Positions 14,591-23,427 of a DNA stretch of 38,547 bases are shown one piece after another. How positions within the stretch are numbered: the stretch's first letter is position 1; each line of letters opens with the position of its first letter. The stretch is from assembly GCA_937868185.1 (NCBI GenBank), contig CALMMG010000173.1, forward strand, positions 1-38,547, read 5' to 3'. The position numbers and the translations under genes were made by a program. Under the pieces are notes generated by a model. It was given only the letters and a program-made list of their open reading frames with translations. It was not told where the DNA came from and did no database searches. The stretch is from an uncultured Pseudomonadota bacterium. GTDB taxonomy: Bacteria; Desulfobacterota; Desulfobulbia; Desulfobulbales; Desulfurivibrionaceae.

Positions 14591-17029
14591 ATGGCCGGCA
14601 TCTCCCATGTGCTGAGCATTGCCAAGGAGGCGCTCCTCACCCACCAGCTTTCGATCCAGGTGGCGTCGAACAATATCGCCAACGTTGACACCCCCGGCTA
14701 CACCAGGCAATCATTGCAACTGGAAGCCAACAATGCGACCCCCATCAGCGCCGGCATGTTGGGCGGCGGCGTAAAGGGCACCCAAATACTGAGGAATTAC
14801 GACCAATTCATGGTGCAACGGCTTGCCAATCAGGAATCGACTCTGGGCAATCTCCAGGCGCAGCAAGACTCCATGAAATTGGTGGAAACCGTGTTCAATG
14901 AAGCACCGGGCCTTGGCATCAACGACCTGATGAGCAAGTTCTGGAGTAGCTGGCAGGGCTTGTCCGATAACCCGGACGTACCCGCGACCAGACAGGGGGT
15001 TATCCAATCTGCCCAGCTGATCATTGATCAGCTGCATTCCATGACCGGCCAAATGGGTCAGGCCAAATTCGATATCGGAACCAGTCTTGACACGGCCGTC
15101 GGAGACGTCAACTCCATCGCCAGCCAAATCGCCAATCTCAACGTGCAGATTTCCGGGGCAGAATCATCGGCGGGCCAAGCCAACGACCTGCGCGACAAGA
15201 GGGATTCCCTGGTCCAGAATCTTTCCAGCCTGCTTGACGTCACCTATTTCGAGGATAAAAACGGCGGATACACCGTGCTCATGGCCGACGGCCACACCCT
15301 GGTGGACAGCAACCAAGCCACAAAGGTGGACTGGGCGAATAACCAGCTCCTCTGGGTAAGCAAAGACAACACCGGTGCCGAGACAAGCCAGCCCATTGGT
15401 GGAGGGGCTGAGCTGGGCGGGAAGATCGGTGGCTGGCTTGAAGTCCGCAGCAATCTGAGCGAAGGCGACCCAAACAATTTCCTGGGCCGCCTGGACGCCT
15501 TTGCCAACTCCCTGATCCGCGAGATCAACCAACAGCACTCCCAGGGGGTCGGAGCCACCCTATTCGGCGACACTCTGACCGGTTCGGAGCAGGCAAAAAA
15601 TGTCGCCCGCCTCACCTCCACCGTAGCCGCAGCCACAGCAAACGTGACCATCCCGACAGGCACCATCACCATCAATGACCGGAAGGTTGGCGAGATTATT
15701 GGCGGCTTAACGGTGAATGGCCTGGCCATGACCAAGGCATACAACGCGGTGACGGCCATTACCACGGCGGAGACCGGCGTCATCGCCAGGCTAACCACGC
15801 TTACCTCTTCCTCTGCCGCAACCACTGCGGCCACAGCAACAGGCAATATCACCATGACCCTGAATGGGGTCGTAATTCCTGTCCCTGTAACCATAGGGGA
15901 CTCACCCGCCGTCGTCAATGCGGCCCTTTTTGCCGCAGTAAATTTGGTACAAAACCAAACCGGCGTGCGTGCCATAGTTGGAACCGGCCTTAACGGTGCC
16001 GCCGCTAATACCCTTATCTTACAAAATGTTGAAGAGGGCGACAGCTCAACCATCGATATCACAGCATTCAACGCCGGAGGGACAGGAACAAGCGTCAATT
16101 TCGCGCTTGGAGCGCAAAGCGCCGACGCCACCCACAACACCGGCCAGATCACCCTGTTTTCCACCGCAGACTACACTCTCAAGGCCGGAGCAAATGATTA
16201 CACCCTGGCCCAACTTGGCTTGGACACCGTCCCCTCTGATCTGCAATCCGGGGATGGCACTATTCGATACGGCTTGGCAAACGACAACCAAGGCCCCTTG
16301 CTCAGCGGATACGACTATTTTAATAAAATCGACACCAGCGGCAGTTTCGATATCTGGATTTACAACAATGATGGCTCACTGGCCATACCCCAACCGGTGA
16401 CCGTCTCCATGAAAGGGACTTACAACCTGAACGACGTGGTCGGTGCCGTCAACACCGCCATGACAAACGCCGGCGCCACATCCTGGGTGACAGCCTCTAA
16501 CTTCGACAACAGCCTACGGCTCACCCCGGACGCAACCCACCAGTTCGCCTTTGCCAACGACACCTCCAACTTTCTCCAGGTTGCCGGGCTCAATACCTTT
16601 TTCTCCGGCAGCAGCGCGGCAAGTATCGGTCTGAATAGTGTGGTTACGAGCGACCTCAACAATCTGGCCGCAGCCACCGTTGGCTCACAAGGACAGATAT
16701 TTCGCGGGGACAACACCAATTCTCTCAAGATCACGACCCTCCAGCACGATGAGTATATTGCCTTCAGCGGTGGCTCCCAAAACACTCTGGATGGCTTTTA
16801 CAATACCCTGGTCGGCCAAGTTGCCAACACCTCGCGCACCATCAGCCAGTCTTACGATGCCAATGTGCTGGTCAACAAACAGGTGAGCGAAATGCGCGAT
16901 TCGGTCTCTGGCGTTTCCCTGGATGAAGAGATGGCGAATCTGATCAAATACCAGCACGCCTACACAGCTGCCGCTCGCCTCATCACCATGTCGGATGAGA
17001 TGCTGAAAACCCTGCTTGATGCGGTGTAA
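14591..17029 (+). CDS. flgK: FlgK, hook-associated protein 1 (extra-long)
   Basis: FlgK forms the first hook-filament junction ring. The N-terminus SIQVASNNIANVDTPGYTRQ and the C-terminus SGVSLDEEMANLIKYQHAYT, AAARLITMSDEML are classic. Residues 1 to about 320 and about 690-812 match the conserved rod-like ends. The 812 residues exceed the usual 450-650, and the excess lies between about 320 and 690 as Thr-, Ala- and Asn-rich beta-type sequence. The part around 600-670 shows similarity to a segment of FlgL downstream (FAFANDTSNFLQVAGL). Export would use the FlgN-like chaperone encoded just before. Confidence 0.95.
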   Translation: MAGISHVLSIAKEALLTHQLSIQVASNNIANVDTPGYTRQSLQLEANNATPISAGMLGGGVKGTQILRNYDQFMVQRLANQESTLGNLQAQQDSMKLVETVFNEAPGLGINDLMSKFWSSWQGLSDNPDVPATRQGVIQSAQLIIDQLHSMTGQMGQAKFDIGTSLDTAVGDVNSIASQIANLNVQISGAESSAGQANDLRDKRDSLVQNLSSLLDVTYFEDKNGGYTVLMADGHTLVDSNQATKVDWANNQLLWVSKDNTGAETSQPIGGGAELGGKIGGWLEVRSNLSEGDPNNFLGRLDAFANSLIREINQQHSQGVGATLFGDTLTGSEQAKNVARLTSTVAAATANVTIPTGTITINDRKVGEIIGGLTVNGLAMTKAYNAVTAITTAETGVIARLTTLTSSSAATTAATATGNITMTLNGVVIPVPVTIGDSPAVVNAALFAAVNLVQNQTGVRAIVGTGLNGAAANTLILQNVEEGDSSTIDITAFNAGGTGTSVNFALGAQSADATHNTGQITLFSTADYTLKAGANDYTLAQLGLDTVPSDLQSGDGTIRYGLANDNQGPLLSGYDYFNKIDTSGSFDIWIYNNDGSLAIPQPVTVSMKGTYNLNDVVGAVNTAMTNAGATSWVTASNFDNSLRLTPDATHQFAFANDTSNFLQVAGLNTFFSGSSAASIGLNSVVTSDLNNLAAATVGSQGQIFRGDNTNSLKITTLQHDEYIAFSGGSQNTLDGFYNTLVGQVANTSRTISQSYDANVLVNKQVSEMRDSVSGVSLDEEMANLIKYQHAYTAAARLITMSDEMLKTLLDAV

Positions 17030-17041
17030 AAGGAGAAACCC

Positions 17042-18997
17042 ATGCGGATCACCATGCAATCTATCCACAACAATATCCTGACAAATCTCGACAAACTCAC
17101 CAGTGACATGGGTCGGATCAACTCCCAGATTTCCTCGGGAAAGCAGATGGCAACGATCTCCGATAATCCAGTCAATCTGGTGACCGCCCTGGGACTCAGA
17201 AGCAGTCTCTCCCAGATCACCACATACCAGGACAATCTTACCTTCGGCGACAAGACCATCACCGCCGCAGAGAGCGCCCTCACCCAGATGAAGGATATCA
17301 CCCTGCGCGCCAAGACCTTGGGGCTGCAACAGGCAAATGGTTCGGTCAGTCCAGCAAATCGGGCCAGTGCAGCAGAAGAGGTACGCCATCTCTGGGAGGA
17401 AGCCATTACCCTTGCCAATAGCGAGGTAAACGGCAAATATATCTTCGGCGGCTTCCGAACTACCGGCTACTCGGAAACTGAACCAGAGCCTTTTGTTCCC
17501 GACCGAGTAAGCGGGTATAGTGTCAACGGCAAGGCCTTACCCGCTTTGGCCGCTGCTGCACCAGCGCAATACAATCTGAACACTGGGGATTTGACCATCA
17601 ATGGTATTCCCATTGACGCCACCATAGCTGACGGCATCTCCACAGCCCGGACTAATGCTTCGGCCGCCGCCAAAGCCACGGCGATCAACGCCAAATTTGC
17701 CTCCACCGGGGTAACGGCAACCATCACCCCTGCCTCCCTTTCCGCCTCCGGGCCGGTGGGGGCCGGCGCCATCGGCGTCGGCGACCTGATTATCAACGGA
17801 CAGGATATTTTTGCCGGCGCAACACCCATCCTTGCCCAAGACACAGACAACACTGTGGTGAATGCCATCAACGCCAAGTCCGGCACAACCGGCGTAATTG
17901 CCTCCCGAGACAGCAATGGCAAACTGTCTCTGACTGCCAAGGATGGAAGAAATATTCAGGTCACAACAACAGCCAATGGGGAAACCATCAGCCAACTTAA
18001 CAGCGTAGCAGGAGGAGCAGACAAAACCTACTTCGGCACAGTGCAACTCTCCTCGGATCGCCCATTCAGCCTGCAAACCACCCCGGGGGCAGAACCAGGC
18101 CTAGTTGCTCTCGGCCTGGATGGGGGAACCACCACCACCAATGAAGCCAACGATCTTGCGGGCGATGGCCTGTTGACGGTGATCACCATCCAAAATAAAG
18201 AGGGCAACGTCCGCTATGCCGGAGATCCTGACCATGACCTGGCAATCAAGATCGGGGGGAAAAGCACCCTGGAGGTTTCTAAAAACGGTAAGGCCGCCGT
18301 TTCGGACACCGGCATTTTTGCCATACTCGAAAAATTAAAAGACAGCCTGCTTGGCCAGAAATTCAGCTCTGTTACCGGCCCTAACAAGGCCACAAACACT
18401 GCAGCCAAGCTTGACAGCGGCAACACCGGCCTTGAGCAGCAAGACAAAGTATTTACAAGCGGCGAAATCGCCTTTACGGTGACGGATCACTCCTCTTCTC
18501 CTCCCACAAATCGCACCATGGATATCGGAGTAAATACCGCCATGGACAGCCCGGCAGACATTGCCGCTAGGATAAATGGCATCCCCGGCATGACCGCCTC
18601 CTGGAATGCCGATGGCCAACTTAAGCTTGAGACCACCGACACCGAGAGATATACCTTCGCCTATACAAATACCAGCAACTTCCTTGAGATGTCGGGCATT
18701 ACCACTGATGCCATGCAGGTTCAAGCCATCAGCCAGGCTACTGGCAATGCCGACACGGTCATGGATAATCTGTCCACCCAGGTCTCCGACTTTGGCGCCC
18801 GGGCGAACCGGATCATTGTCCAACAACAGATTTATTCAAACCTTGAGCTGTCCACCGCAGCAAATCTTTCGGAAAAGGAAGACACCGATCTCACAAAAGC
18901 CTTGCTGGAACTCAAAGGCAAGGAAACGGCCTACGAGGCGGCATTGTCTGCCGCAGCCAAAACCATGCAGATGAGCCTGGTGGACTTCCTCAAGTAG
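17042..18997 (+). CDS. flgL: FlgL, hook-associated protein 3 (extra-long)
   Basis: FlgL makes the second junction ring, next to the filament. It has the flagellin-like N-terminus [20 protein letters not shown] with [18 protein letters not shown], and the C-terminus [20 protein letters not shown] with [18 protein letters not shown]. At 651 residues it is about twice E. coli FlgL. The added centre (about 150-560) contains flagellin-IN-like beta repeats (for example [20 protein letters not shown]) and a [10 protein letters not shown] module shared with FlgK. AAGGAG precedes the ATG. csrA follows after an 85-base leader. Confidence 0.93.
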   Translation: MRITMQSIHNNILTNLDKLTSDMGRINSQISSGKQMATISDNPVNLVTALGLRSSLSQITTYQDNLTFGDKTITAAESALTQMKDITLRAKTLGLQQANGSVSPANRASAAEEVRHLWEEAITLANSEVNGKYIFGGFRTTGYSETEPEPFVPDRVSGYSVNGKALPALAAAAPAQYNLNTGDLTINGIPIDATIADGISTARTNASAAAKATAINAKFASTGVTATITPASLSASGPVGAGAIGVGDLIINGQDIFAGATPILAQDTDNTVVNAINAKSGTTGVIASRDSNGKLSLTAKDGRNIQVTTTANGETISQLNSVAGGADKTYFGTVQLSSDRPFSLQTTPGAEPGLVALGLDGGTTTTNEANDLAGDGLLTVITIQNKEGNVRYAGDPDHDLAIKIGGKSTLEVSKNGKAAVSDTGIFAILEKLKDSLLGQKFSSVTGPNKATNTAAKLDSGNTGLEQQDKVFTSGEIAFTVTDHSSSPPTNRTMDIGVNTAMDSPADIAARINGIPGMTASWNADGQLKLETTDTERYTFAYTNTSNFLEMSGITTDAMQVQAISQATGNADTVMDNLSTQVSDFGARANRIIVQQQIYSNLELSTAANLSEKEDTDLTKALLELKGKETAYEAALSAAAKTMQMSLVDFLK

Positions 18998-19020
18998 GCA
19001 TTGTTTTCTCTTCACAAAAA

Positions 19021-19075
19021 AGGGAGAATACGTTCAGGGAAGAACGTACCCCGTCATCGATCAAGCCAGGGAGGG
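19021..19075 (+). promoter_or_regulatory. Candidate CsrA autoregulatory leader
   Basis: The leader holds three AGGGA motifs: 19021-19025, 19036-19040 and 19068-19072. The middle one lies in the loop of a perfect hairpin, TACGTTC (19029-19035) with GAACGTA (19042-19048). The last overlaps the csrA Shine-Dalgarno AGGGAGGG (19068-19075). ANGGA in a hairpin loop plus ANGGA over the SD is the known arrangement of CsrA-repressed mRNAs. Autorepression is inferred. Confidence 0.65.
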
Positions 19076-19082
19076 CGATACC

Positions 19083-19349
19083 GTGCTGATACTTACCAGA
19101 AAAACAGGAGAAGCTATTGCCATTGGCGATGGCATAAAGATTCGGGTGCTTGAGATAAAAGGCGGACAGGTGAAAATCGGGGTCGAAGCCCCGACCGAGG
19201 TCATGGTCCACCGCGAAGAAATTTACCTCCGCATCGTTGAAGAAAACATTAGAGCTGCAGCGGAGGCTCCTGCGGATCTTTCTTCCCTTGCCTCTGTTTT
19301 TGGCGGAGACAAGGAAAGAACCAAGCCGCCGCCAAAAGGCGGCAGCTAA
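19083..19349 (+). CDS. csrA: CsrA, carbon storage / translational regulator
   Basis: CsrA is a small dimeric RNA-binding protein that blocks or modulates translation at GGA sites. [20 protein letters not shown] is the canonical first strand, with [20 protein letters not shown] and [10 protein letters not shown] after it, including the key N-terminal Arg and the VHREEI segment. An 88-residue length is a little longer than enteric CsrA; the tail is acidic then Lys/Pro-rich. The start is GTG at 19083, seven bases after AGGGAGGG. A GCCGCC/GGCGGC hairpin (19325-19343) sits at the 3-prime end of the coding region. The neighbouring fliW encodes its usual antagonist. Confidence 0.96.
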   Translation: MLILTRKTGEAIAIGDGIKIRVLEIKGGQVKIGVEAPTEVMVHREEIYLRIVEENIRAAAEAPADLSSLASVFGGDKERTKPPPKGGS

Positions 19350-19376
19350 AAGATACGAACACAAGAAAATTCAGAC

Positions 19377-19440
19377 AGGGAATGGAACAAGATGGGAACA
19401 ACCGTCCTCTGTTACACAGCTCTTCAGCCCCAAGGGAGGA
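19377..19440 (+). promoter_or_regulatory. GGA-rich fliW leader
   Basis: The csrA-fliW gap holds AGGGA (19377-19381), ATGGA (19382-19386) and AGGGA inside the SD region AGGGAGGA (19433-19440). These fit the CsrA target core, but no hairpin presents them as clearly as in the csrA leader, so control of fliW by CsrA is only possible. Confidence 0.35.
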
Positions 19441-19447
19441 AAGAATA

Positions 19448-19933
19448 ATGCACGCCATGACCACAACAACCTGCACCGAAAACCATGGGGCAATCACGGT
19501 GTCCACCAGCCGTTTTGGCCAACTTTCGGTAAACCCGGAGAAGGTTATCACCATGACCTCCCCTTTTCTCGGCTTCCCTGACTCAAAACGGTTCATCGTC
19601 AAGCCACATGGAGAAGAATCGCCCTTTATCTGGCTCCAGTCCCTGGACGACCCGAAGCTCGCCTTTGTGGCCATTCAGGCCGCGCTCCTGATCCCGCAAT
19701 ACCAGCCGGAAATTTCCGCCCTGACTCGACAGGAACTGCAAGTCTCGCCGGAACAACCGCTGGAAATCCTGCTCATCCTGACCATCCCCAAGGAAAATCC
19801 CGAAGGGATGACCGCCAATCTTCTCGGTCCGGTGGCGATCAACCCCCAAATGCGGTTGGCCAAACAGGTATTACAGGATCCCACACGCTACGATGCCTGT
19901 TGGCCCGTTTTCACCATGGATCCGGCGGAATAA
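19448..19933 (+). CDS. fliW: FliW, CsrA antagonist and flagellar assembly factor
   Basis: FliW binds CsrA and flagellin in turn, coupling flagellin translation to export. Family features are ITMTSPFLGFPDSKRFIVKP, then FIWLQSLDDPKLAFVAIQA, and NLLGPVAINPQMRLAKQVL. The predicted length is 161 residues, normal for FliW. The open frame extends to 19382, but GGGAGGAAAG before the ATG at 19448 fixes the start (a second ATG is at 19457). It ends the flagellar operon; flgM converges from the opposite strand. Confidence 0.93.
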   Translation: MHAMTTTTCTENHGAITVSTSRFGQLSVNPEKVITMTSPFLGFPDSKRFIVKPHGEESPFIWLQSLDDPKLAFVAIQAALLIPQYQPEISALTRQELQVSPEQPLEILLILTIPKENPEGMTANLLGPVAINPQMRLAKQVLQDPTRYDACWPVFTMDPAE

Positions 19934-20029
19934 TTGGGCAACGGCAAGCAAGTGACACGCATGGGCGAAAAAACGGAGCCTACAGTGAGGAAAACAGAAA
20001 GGGGGAAAGGAGTGGTGATCGGCGGGGCG

Positions 20030-20329
20030 TTACTCCACCAAGGTCTCGGAGAGCAGGCTCCCCATCATCTTATCTGCAAGCCGATAAGGATCGACTTGAT
20101 ATTCACCGCGGGCAATTTCTTCCTTGAGCGCCTGAACCTTGTCTGCACGAACTTCCGGAGTCTGCTCAAGAATATCACGGACCTTCTGCACATCCAGAGA
20201 ACCAGACGACAACACCACACGATCCGTTGGCAGGGCGGTGCTGTCAGCCTTGGCCGGGGCAGAGCCTTCAGTTTTCTTAACCTGAACCTTCTCTGTTTTG
20301 ATCGGAGGAAAAATGCCTGTTAGTTTCAT
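20030..20329 (-). CDS. flgM: FlgM, anti-sigma-28 factor
   Basis: FlgM holds sigma-28 (FliA) until the hook is complete and is then exported. The 99-residue protein has the flexible, charged N-terminus and the conserved C-terminal sigma-binding part: DRVVLSSGSLDVQKVRDILE, then RADKVQALKEEIARGEYQVD and YRLADKMMGSLLSETL. The ATG at 20329 has AAGGA six bases upstream; an in-frame TTG lies at 20335. In many relatives flgM sits beside flgN in the operon; here it is alone, on the opposite strand, convergent with fliW, behind a sigma-28 type promoter. Confidence 0.92.
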   Translation of the reverse strand: MKLTGIFPPIKTEKVQVKKTEGSAPAKADSTALPTDRVVLSSGSLDVQKVRDILEQTPEVRADKVQALKEEIARGEYQVDPYRLADKMMGSLLSETLVE

Positions 20330-20431
20330 AACCAAGTCCTTGATTCTCTACAATTTGTTTGCCGCGGCCCATGAAGATTGAGGCGCGGGGGAAGACCTTT
20401 TCCCCTATACACCTATATCTTTGTAATTATC

Positions 20432-20458
20432 ATATCGGCCTTTTGATTACAAACTTAA
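20432..20458 (-). promoter_or_regulatory. Sigma-28 (FliA) promoter of flgM
   Basis: On minus, TTAA (20458-20455), a 15-base spacer and GCCGATAT (20439-20432) match TAAA-N15-GCCGATAA closely, with the exact spacing. Transcription would start near 20424, leaving a leader of about 95 bases. It lets flgM be made as a late gene and feed back on its own sigma factor. The rest of the 295-base gap to polA holds only the polA promoter. Confidence 0.78.
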
Positions 20459-20593
20459 AATAAAAAACACTTCCCCACAAAAAACACAGTAATTCAACCG
20501 GAAACCAAACATCCGCCACCAGGCCCCCAACCTCGTTTTCATCAACACGAAAAGCCCGGCCACGCATGTTGCACAACAAGACGCGGGACGATG

Positions 20594-20622
20594 TTGCCAA
20601 ACCACCCCCCGGCTGGTAGTAT
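20594..20622 (+). promoter_or_regulatory. Sigma-70 promoter of polA
   Basis: TTGCCA (20594-20599), 17 bases, then TAGTAT (20617-20622). The -10 box ends only eight bases before the polA ATG and there is no Shine-Dalgarno, so the mRNA would be leaderless or nearly so. Confidence 0.5.
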
Positions 20623-20630
20623 CATGCCCC

Positions 20631-23309
20631 ATGATCCAGCAAGAACCTGTGTACCTCATCGACGCCAGTGCCTACATCTACCGGGCCTACCACGCCATCG
20701 CCCCGCTCACTAACAAGAGCGGCCTGCCCACCCATGCAGTGTATGGCTTCACCAATATCCTGCTCCGGGTTCTGCGGGAGAAAGCGCCCAAATTTCTCGG
20801 CATCGCCTTTGATGTGCGGGGGCCTAACTTCCGCCATGAAATGTACCAGTCCTACAAAGCAAACCGCCCGTCCATGCCCGACGACCTTGCCTGCCAAATC
20901 CCCTACATCAAGGAGATCGTCGCCGCCCACAACTTCACCTGCCTGGAGCGCCAGGGCTACGAGGCGGATGACTTGCTGGCCTCCGCCGCCAAAAAACTCG
21001 CGGCTCAGGGACACCCGGTGATCGTGGTCTCCGGGGACAAGGATCTCCTGCAGCTGGTTTCAGATTCCATCACCGTCTGGGACCCCATGCGGGATGTGTT
21101 CATGAATCCCGCTGCGGTGCAAAAAAAATACAATATCCCACCGGAACAGCTCCTCGATTTTTTCGCGCTGATGGGCGACAACTCGGACAACGTGCCGGGC
21201 GTGGCGGGCATCGGCCCAAAAACCGCGGAAAAACTGATCAATGAATACGGCTCGCTGGAGTGCCTTTATCAAAATATCGAGACCCTCTCTCAGAAAAAGC
21301 TAAAGGAAAAACTTCTGGCCAGCCGGGAGAACGCCTTTCTTTCCCGCCAGCTTATCGCCCTCAAAGAGGATCTTGCCACCCCGGAGCTGGAAGAATACGC
21401 AATTCCTGAAGCCAACGAGGAAAAACTCCAGGAACTCTACACCTTCCTCGATTTCAGCAGGCTGCTAAAGGCCCCGGCCACTACTGCCGTTGCCCTTGAG
21501 ACCAAGGGTTTCCATCTGATCACCACGGGAAGCCAGCTCCAGGAGGTCTGTCAACAGCTGACCAAAGCCCCCTTTCTGGTGCTGGACACGGAAACCACCT
21601 CCCTTGATCCGCTGGTGGCCGAACTGGTGGGCATCTCACTTTGCGGCTCAGCCGAGGAAGCCTATTACCTGCCTATTGGCCACCGGGACGGTAACGGATC
21701 CCTTGGCCCCAACCAGTTGCCCTTGGCCCTGGTTCAGAAAAGCCTGTTTCCGATTTTTTCCAATCCCAACTTGCCAAAACTCGGCCACAACCTCAAGTTC
21801 GACCTGCCCATCCTGGAAAACCATGGTCTCCGTCTAAGCGGCCCCCTGTGGGACACCATGATCGCCTCGTACCTCCTTGACCCATCCCGCCGTTCCCAAA
21901 AGCTCGACGACCTGTGCCTGGAGCTACTGGGCAAACGGTTAACCAGCTTTGGCGAGGTCACTGCTGGCGACAAGCGGTCGGACAGCTTTGCCTATGTTGC
22001 GCCGGAGGCGGCCAAGGACTATTCCTGCGAGGATGTGGCAGGGGCCTTTTTGCTCTGGCAACGGTTCCGCCCCCAGCTCGAAGAGTTCGGCCTCTGGGAG
22101 CTTTTCTCCGGCCTGGAGATGGCGCTGGTGCCCATTCTGGTCCAGATGGAACAGACCGGGATCACCGTAGATCAGGCCCAGTTGCACCACCTGTCCGAGG
22201 ATTTCGGCCAGCAACTGGCAGAGCTGGAAACGACCATCTATGGTCTGGCTGGGGAGGAGTTCAACATCAATTCCACCCGTCAGCTCGGTGAGATTCTTTT
22301 TGCCAAACTGGGCCTGCCCCAGGGGCGGAAAACAAAGACCGGCTATTCCACCGACGTGAAGGTGCTGGAGAGCCTGGCCAGACAACACGATCTGCCTGCG
22401 GCGATCCTAGCCCACCGGACCTTGAGCAAGCTCAAGAACACCTATGTGGACAAGCTGCCGGAACTCATCCACCCCAACACCGGACGGATCCACACCTCGT
22501 TCAACCAGACGGTCACCGCCACCGGCCGTTTGAGCAGCAGCAACCCCAACCTGCAAAACATCCCGATCCGCACCCCAGAAGGGCAGAAGATCCGGGCCGC
22601 TTTCGTGGCCGCACCGGGCCAGCTCTTTTTATCGGCGGATTATTCGCAGATCGATTTACGGGTCATGGCCCATTATGCCCAGGATCCAGCCTTACTCACT
22701 GCCTTCCGCGCAGGCCAGGATGTCCACAACCAAACCGCGGCCGAGATCTTCCGAGTCAACCCGGCCTTCATCTCTCCGGAGATGCGGCGGGTGGCAAAGA
22801 CCATCAACTTCGGCATTATTTACGGGATAAGCGCCTTTGGCCTGGCCGCCCAGCTCAATCTGAGCCGCAAGGAGGCCGCCACCTTCATCGAGCGCTACTT
22901 TGCCCACTATGCCGGGGTGAAACGGTTCATGGAAGAGATTGTCGAAAAGGCCCGGCAGGATGGCTTTGTCACCACCCTGCTCAATCGCCGGCGGTTGTTG
23001 CCCGACATCAACAGTTCCAACAAGGTCAGCCGCGAATTTGCCGAGCGCACCGCGATCAACACCCCCATCCAGGGCACGGCCGCCGACATTATCAAGCTGG
23101 CCACCATCGCCGCCACCCGACAACTCAGCGAGCAGGGTCTGGGCGCCAAGCTCCTGCTCCAAATCCACGACGAGCTGGTTTTTGAGGTTCCGACTGCGGA
23201 AATCGAGACGACCAAAGACGTGGTCAAGACAGCCATGGAAGGGGTGATGCAGCTTGACGTCCCCCTGGTGGTAAACACGGTGGTGGGGGAAAATCTGGCC
23301 AAGGTGTAA
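20631..23309 (+). CDS. polA: DNA polymerase I
   Basis: The 892-residue enzyme works in Okazaki-fragment processing and repair. The 5-prime nuclease domain covers about 1-290 (LIDASAYIYRAYHAIAPLTN, GDKDLLQLV, GDNSDNVPGVAGIGPKTAEK). The 3-prime proofreading domain (about 310-490) looks active: LVLDTETTSLDPL, LGHNLKFDLPIL and YSCEDVAGAF keep the DTE, Asn-Asp and Tyr-Asp motifs. The polymerase domain has motif A LSADYSQIDLRVMAHY, motif B RRVAKTINFGIIYG and motif C LLQIHDELVFEVP. All three activities therefore appear intact. It stands as a single gene, divergent from flgM. Confidence 0.98.
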   Translation: MIQQEPVYLIDASAYIYRAYHAIAPLTNKSGLPTHAVYGFTNILLRVLREKAPKFLGIAFDVRGPNFRHEMYQSYKANRPSMPDDLACQIPYIKEIVAAHNFTCLERQGYEADDLLASAAKKLAAQGHPVIVVSGDKDLLQLVSDSITVWDPMRDVFMNPAAVQKKYNIPPEQLLDFFALMGDNSDNVPGVAGIGPKTAEKLINEYGSLECLYQNIETLSQKKLKEKLLASRENAFLSRQLIALKEDLATPELEEYAIPEANEEKLQELYTFLDFSRLLKAPATTAVALETKGFHLITTGSQLQEVCQQLTKAPFLVLDTETTSLDPLVAELVGISLCGSAEEAYYLPIGHRDGNGSLGPNQLPLALVQKSLFPIFSNPNLPKLGHNLKFDLPILENHGLRLSGPLWDTMIASYLLDPSRRSQKLDDLCLELLGKRLTSFGEVTAGDKRSDSFAYVAPEAAKDYSCEDVAGAFLLWQRFRPQLEEFGLWELFSGLEMALVPILVQMEQTGITVDQAQLHHLSEDFGQQLAELETTIYGLAGEEFNINSTRQLGEILFAKLGLPQGRKTKTGYSTDVKVLESLARQHDLPAAILAHRTLSKLKNTYVDKLPELIHPNTGRIHTSFNQTVTATGRLSSSNPNLQNIPIRTPEGQKIRAAFVAAPGQLFLSADYSQIDLRVMAHYAQDPALLTAFRAGQDVHNQTAAEIFRVNPAFISPEMRRVAKTINFGIIYGISAFGLAAQLNLSRKEAATFIERYFAHYAGVKRFMEEIVEKARQDGFVTTLLNRRRLLPDINSSNKVSREFAERTAINTPIQGTAADIIKLATIAATRQLSEQGLGAKLLLQIHDELVFEVPTAEIETTKDVVKTAMEGVMQLDVPLVVNTVVGENLAKV

Positions 23310-23346
23310 GTACCAGCGCCACATCCTACTATTTAGGTTAAATCGG

Positions 23347-23375
23347 TTGACGGTCTTGCAGAAAAAAATTAGGAT
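23347..23375 (+). promoter_or_regulatory. Sigma-70 promoter of the PpiD-like gene
   Basis: TTGACG (23347-23352), 17 bases, then TAGGAT (23370-23375). The expected start near 23383 gives a leader of about 45 bases before AGGTGA and the ATG at 23428. A sigma-E-like site was not seen. Confidence 0.55.
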
Positions 23376-23427
23376 AACGCCCTGAATTTCAAACAAAACA
23401 GCCTTCTCATTTCTACACAGGTGACAC

